Assembly: GCA_024763185.1 (NCBI GenBank)
Contig: JANTFY010000064.1
Coordinates: 1 to 10,006, forward strand
Length of the DNA stretch: 10,006 bases
Direction: 5' to 3'
Source of the DNA: Gammaproteobacteria bacterium
GTDB taxonomy: Bacteria > Pseudomonadota > Gammaproteobacteria > GCA-001735895
Part shown: in pieces, positions 7,368 through 10,006 of the stretch
How positions within the stretch are numbered: the first letter of the stretch is position 1
Layout: each line of letters opens with the position of its first letter
Translations under genes and position numbers: made by a program
Notes under the pieces: model-generated
The model's input: only the letters and a program-made list of their open reading frames with translations
What the model was told of the DNA's origin: nothing
The model's database searches: none

Positions 7368-8030
7368 TTACTTATTGTGCAGGTATCGTCGATCGTCGAA
7401 CGTGGCAATCCACTCGGGTTTGTAAATGACAAAGATTGAGATGACTGCCCCGGTTAAAAAGGCTTCCGGATACATGATGGGTATAAAAATCATCAGGTAC
7501 TGATCGAGCATTTCGCTGGTGAGTTGATTGTCAATCAGGCTGAGTAATTTATAGGATACGTAACCCGTTGTTAACATGGAAAGCGCGGCGGATAAAAAAG
7601 CGGCAACAAATATATACACGAAATAATTGGCAGGCAGATACCATTCGTTCAGACGCCAGATCACAAAACTGATGGCGACGGGTAATACCCCGGTGATCAG
7701 GCCGTTCATGGCAAAGGCCTGAAAATCCGCTGCTGTTGTCAGGGTGATACCCAGCAACACCAGGGCATTGCCCATCAGGGCCACTTGCCAGCGAAACATC
7801 AGGGTCAATATGGTGGAACCCAGTAAATGGATGGATAGGCCGTCCTCTATGTGTACGCTCAACAACCACATGAAATACAGAACCACGCAGCTGGCAAACA
7901 GGATGTTGCTGGAATCGTTTTGCAGCAAAATTGACCAGGGGGCACGAAAGATGGCCAACAGGATAATCGGCCAGTAAATGCAGTGTGCCCAAATCCAGGT
8001 GTCGCCGAGATGAAGTGAATTGAGGTCCAA
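7368..8030 (-). CDS. CbiM-like (ECF-type permease) multi-pass membrane protein
   Basis: A 220-residue integral membrane protein with about six or seven hydrophobic segments (roughly 14-28, 42-58, 68-98, 106-125, 134-153, 178-204). The motif SVHIEDGLSIHLLGSTILTLMF (58-79) resembles the HIPDG region of CbiM/NikM, the membrane S-component of cobalt/nickel ECF transporters, and the ending YKPEWIATFDDRRYL is shared with a family of uncharacterised CbiM-like proteins. In true CbiM the His lies at the N-terminus; here it is internal (His60), so metal transport is not assured. No ATPase or T-component gene is visible. The start is TTG at 8028-8030: an in-frame stop lies two codons upstream and the next Met is at codon 54, past the first membrane segment. 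No Shine-Dalgarno is seen. It is divergent from the Spy/CpxP-like gene. Confidence 0.65.
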   Translation of the reverse strand: MDLNSLHLGDTWIWAHCIYWPIILLAIFRAPWSILLQNDSSNILFASCVVLYFMWLLSVHIEDGLSIHLLGSTILTLMFRWQVALMGNALVLLGITLTTAADFQAFAMNGLITGVLPVAISFVIWRLNEWYLPANYFVYIFVAAFLSAALSMLTTGYVSYKLLSLIDNQLTSEMLDQYLMIFIPIMYPEAFLTGAVISIFVIYKPEWIATFDDRRYLHNK

Positions 8031-8123
8031 GTGTTACGTGTATTTCGTGAAAAAACAAATTGTATCAAAGCCGGTCAGGCAAGATAGATGATATACATCA
8101 GTGAGAACCTATAAATTTCCCCC

Positions 8124-8168
8124 GTTACAGTTTGTTACGTTTCGTTACCCAGCTGAAAAGCTTGTTAC
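8124..8168 (+). promoter_or_regulatory. Phased GTTAC direct repeats, probable OmpR-family regulator operator
   Basis: GTTAC occurs at 8124-8128, 8134-8138, 8144-8148 and 8164-8168, so three copies are exactly 10 bp apart and the fourth is 20 bp further. Tandem half-sites one helical turn apart are how OmpR/CpxR/RstA dimers bind DNA. From memory, the E. coli RstA box is TACATNTNGTTACA; 8126-8139 and 8136-8149 each match 10 of its 12 defined bases. A TAAACT at 8181-8186 could be the -10 with no good -35, as expected of an activated promoter. The downstream operon encodes an OmpR-family regulator, so autoregulation is likely. A fifth GTTAC at 8033-8037 is next to the divergent CbiM-like start. 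Confidence 0.65.
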
Positions 8169-8220
8169 AAAAAGGTGAAATAAACTTCCTGCCGTACCGG
8201 ATAAACAACTGGAGAAGATC

Positions 8221-8679
8221 ATGAAACGTTCAAGCAAGATTATTTTATCTACTGTATTGGCAATTGCTGTAAGCGGCGCGGCCTTGGCCTTCGGTTCGCA
8301 CCATTATTTTTCCGGCCTGACCGTGCAGGAAAAATCCGAAATGTTTACCCATCACTTTTCAAAAAAACTGGATCTGAATGAGGTGCAACAGGCCAATCTT
8401 CAGGCCCTGAGCAGCCGTGCCGCCGAAATTTTGCAGACGATTCGACAAGATCATCAATCAAGAGATGAATTCATTGATCGGATTCTCAGTGATCAAGCCT
8501 TGGACCAGGCGGCGATATTGCAAAAAATCAATCAAAAAACTGTTCTTGTGAATGAACATGCGCCGGAGTTGGTGGGATTGCTGGCCGGTTTTGTCGATTC
8601 GCTGGATGCCGAGCAAAAATCTGAACTTAAACAGATGATTGAGAAACGCAGATCTCATCGTTTTGGACATCATCACTGA
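8221..8679 (+). CDS. Spy/CpxP-like periplasmic protein
   Basis: A 152-residue exported, mostly helical protein. Residues 1-23 are a signal peptide ending ALA. The mature part carries two LTxxQ-like repeats, LDLNEVQ (50-56) near the start and LDAEQ (128-132) near the end, each opening a helix, as in Spy and CpxP. It is rich in His at both ends (His27-28, His44-45, and HRFGHHH at 146-152) and has no Cys, so metal binding is possible. CpxP-type proteins restrain their sensor kinase and act as chaperones or zinc/copper-responsive factors; which applies here is not shown. GGAGAAG lies 6 bases before the ATG. It is first in an apparent operon with a response regulator and kinase gene and follows the GTTAC array. 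A stem-loop after it may lower expression of the genes that follow. Confidence 0.82.
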   Translation: MKRSSKIILSTVLAIAVSGAALAFGSHHYFSGLTVQEKSEMFTHHFSKKLDLNEVQQANLQALSSRAAEILQTIRQDHQSRDEFIDRILSDQALDQAAILQKINQKTVLVNEHAPELVGLLAGFVDSLDAEQKSELKQMIEKRRSHRFGHHH

Positions 8680-8693
8680 TAGGGCATCTATCT

Positions 8694-8721
8694 AACACTC
8701 GCCATTGCCATGGCGGGTGTT
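8694..8721 (+). terminator. Stem-loop between the Spy/CpxP-like gene and response regulator gene
   Basis: AACACTCGCCAT (8694-8705) pairs with ATGGCGGGTGTT (8710-8721) over 12 positions with one G-U pair, closing a TGCC tetraloop. Only TTTAAAA follows, so it is a weak or partial terminator, or an mRNA-processing and stability element. It ends 12 bases before the ATG at 8734, so it could also hide the translation start region; that gene has no visible Shine-Dalgarno. It fits unequal expression: abundant periplasmic protein, less regulator and kinase. Confidence 0.6.
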
Positions 8722-8733
8722 TAAAATGATTCA

Positions 8734-9411
8734 ATGAAGCAGCTTTTATTAATCGATGATGACGAACGCCTGGCTGAGCCTTTAAAGACATTCTTCAGCC
8801 AGTATGATTTTGAGTTACTCAGTCAGACGCACCCCATTCAGGCACTGGAATTTTTAAAGCAGCATTCAGTAGACCTGATAATTTTGGATGTCATGTTACC
8901 CGAGATCGATGGTTTTGAAACCTGCCGACGTATTCGCCAGTTTTCTGAAATCCCTATCATCATGTTAACCGCTCGCGGTGACGTGATGGACCGCGTCGTG
9001 GGACTGGAACTGGGTGCCGATGATTACCTGCCCAAACCCTTCGAACCGCGTGAACTGGTGGCCAGGATTCAGAATATTCTCAAACGCAGTGCATCCAGGA
9101 CTGAACCTGCCGAATCGATTTACTTTCAGGGGCTGGTCATTCATGCCCAAACCCAGCAGGTGATCATCAATGAACGACCGCTGGAGCTGACCTCGGCGGA
9201 ATATCGCCTGTTATTATTGCTGGCTTCACAGCCGGACAAGATCCATTCGCGTGATGAAATCATGCAGGAACTGAACGGTATTGATGCTGATATCTACAGC
9301 CGGGCCATTGATATTTTAATCAGTCGATTACGCCATAAGTTAAAACCGCTGCAAGCGATAAAAACCATCCGTGGCCGAGGGTATCAGTTTATTTTGGAGC
9401 CGGGTCACTAG
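8734..9411 (+). CDS. OmpR-family response regulator (CpxR/RstA-like)
   Basis: A 225-residue cytoplasmic transcription factor. The receiver domain (1-120) has the acidic pair Asp8-Asp9, the phosphorylation site Asp52 in LDVMLP, Thr79 in MLTARGD and Lys101 in PKPF, all intact. The region GLELGADDYLPKPFEPRELVARI closely resembles CpxR. Residues about 128-222 are a winged-helix DNA-binding domain, with the recognition-helix segment SRAIDILISRLRHKL and the wing IKTIRGRGYQF. It probably receives phosphate from the kinase encoded one base downstream, and the phased GTTAC sites at 8124-8168 are its likely target. The start at 8734 gives a full-length receiver domain; no Shine-Dalgarno is seen and a stem-loop lies immediately upstream. 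CpxR, RstA or a related paralogue cannot be told apart here, so no symbol is given. Confidence 0.93.
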   Translation: MKQLLLIDDDERLAEPLKTFFSQYDFELLSQTHPIQALEFLKQHSVDLIILDVMLPEIDGFETCRRIRQFSEIPIIMLTARGDVMDRVVGLELGADDYLPKPFEPRELVARIQNILKRSASRTEPAESIYFQGLVIHAQTQQVIINERPLELTSAEYRLLLLLASQPDKIHSRDEIMQELNGIDADIYSRAIDILISRLRHKLKPLQAIKTIRGRGYQFILEPGH

Positions 9412-9412
9412 T

Positions 9413-10006
9413 ATGCTATTGAAACAGCTTCGACAATCCTTAATTACCCGGTTGATGCTGTACTTCCTGGGCGCCGGTTTTTTGTTTGTGGTGTTATTCG
9501 GCATCAACTTTGCGCACGGTATCCGTGTTCACTTTAAACAGGAGATTTTACCCAACATTGCGCAGTACCTGACCTATATCACCCGCGATATAGGGACGCC
9601 ACCGGATCTGCAACGTGCACAACAGTTGACGCAGGATCTGTCATTTGAATTACATATCAACGGTCCGGGTATTCACTGGTTTTCCAGTCAGAATATACCT
9701 GCGCTCAATACACTGGCGCTGGAGCCCGCGCCGGAGCCCTACCAACACTATCTAATTGCCCACCATCGACACAATAACTTCGTCGTTTTACGCATTGGTG
9801 AGTATCAGTTCATGTACGTGATCGGACGCCTGTTCAAAAGTGACCGTCAGCAGCGCAACCTGATCTTTATTGGCGTTGTCATGCTGACCCTGCTGGTCTT
9901 GTTCTGGTTGATACGTCGAAGTCTCAAACCTCTGAGCGGCATCAGCCAGGGTATCCAGCGAATAGGGCAGGGTGAACTGGAACAGCCCATAAAGCCGCAG
10001 GGAAGT
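9413..10006 (+). CDS. Sensor histidine kinase, N-terminal part (3' end outside window)
   Basis: The first 198 residues of a membrane sensor kinase are encoded and the frame is open to the window end. A first membrane helix at about 14-34 and a second at about 149-167 enclose a periplasmic sensor domain of about 110 residues. From residue 169 (RSLKPLSGISQGIQRIGQGEL) a HAMP linker begins. The catalytic HisKA and ATPase domains lie beyond the window. The sensor domain segment QDLSFELHI recalls E. coli RstB (LSFDLRV), and the layout also fits CpxA. The ATG is separated by one base from the stop of the regulator gene; GGAG about 13 bases upstream lies inside that gene. It is the expected partner of the regulator, and the Spy/CpxP-like protein may modulate it. 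Confidence 0.88.
   Translation, partial: MLLKQLRQSLITRLMLYFLGAGFLFVVLFGINFAHGIRVHFKQEILPNIAQYLTYITRDIGTPPDLQRAQQLTQDLSFELHINGPGIHWFSSQNIPALNTLALEPAPEPYQHYLIAHHRHNNFVVLRIGEYQFMYVIGRLFKSDRQQRNLIFIGVVMLTLLVLFWLIRRSLKPLSGISQGIQRIGQGELEQPIKPQGS

Noticed and set aside
7549..8058. 169-codon open frame on the minus strand overlapping the CbiM-like gene
   Set aside because: The alternative frame gives long hydrophobic helices with family motifs (HIEDG, FDDRRYL); this one gives a His/Arg/Pro-rich mixture with no motif, so it is a shadow.

Overview
The window looks like chromosomal DNA of a gammaproteobacterium. The evidence is a LexA with an enterobacterial-type Ser/Lys protease core, a divergent suhB/trmJ pair (a common arrangement in this class), a Spy/CpxP-type periplasmic protein next to a CpxR/RstA-like two-component system, and a Mip/FkpA-type FKBP lipoprotein. 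Base composition looks moderate and even. I see no insertion sequence, phage gene, CRISPR array, tRNA or rRNA. The genus cannot be fixed from the sequence alone.

Layout. 1-444 (+): the 3' part of lexA, cut by the window edge. 516-1781 (+): an exported protein joining an alpha/beta-hydrolase-like domain to a TlpA/ResA-type thioredoxin domain. Six bases on, and convergent with it, is an SLC13-type ion transporter with two cytoplasmic RCK_C (TrkA_C) domains (1788-3563, -). Upstream of that on the minus strand are a YfcE-like metallophosphoesterase (3665-4210) and suhB (4207-5004), which overlap by an ATGA. trmJ (5200-5922, +) diverges from suhB. Next on the minus strand are an exported Tll0287-like (DUF3365) c-type haem protein (6084-6653) and, upstream of it, an FKBP lipoprotein (6782-7261). 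A CbiM-like membrane protein follows (7368-8030, -). Divergent from it is a likely envelope-stress or metal-response operon on the plus strand: Spy/CpxP-like protein (8221-8679), OmpR-family response regulator (8734-9411) and sensor histidine kinase (9413 to the window end, partial).

How the parts fit. The left half is mostly housekeeping: SOS control, thiol redox, ion transport, inositol-phosphatase/ribosome biogenesis and tRNA 2'-O-methylation. The right half is about the cell envelope: a haem protein, a proline isomerase, a putative metal/vitamin permease and a two-component system with its periplasmic accessory protein. The most telling non-coding signal is upstream of the Spy/CpxP-like gene. 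The pentamer GTTAC occurs at 8124, 8134 and 8144, exactly 10 bp apart, and again at 8164, two helical turns later. This is the geometry expected of an OmpR-family regulator, probably the one encoded just downstream. A fifth copy lies by the start of the divergent CbiM-like gene. No wholly new system is evident. The points most worth following are this operator array, the hydrolase-thioredoxin fusion with an apparently incomplete catalytic triad, and the CbiM-like protein beside the stress operon.
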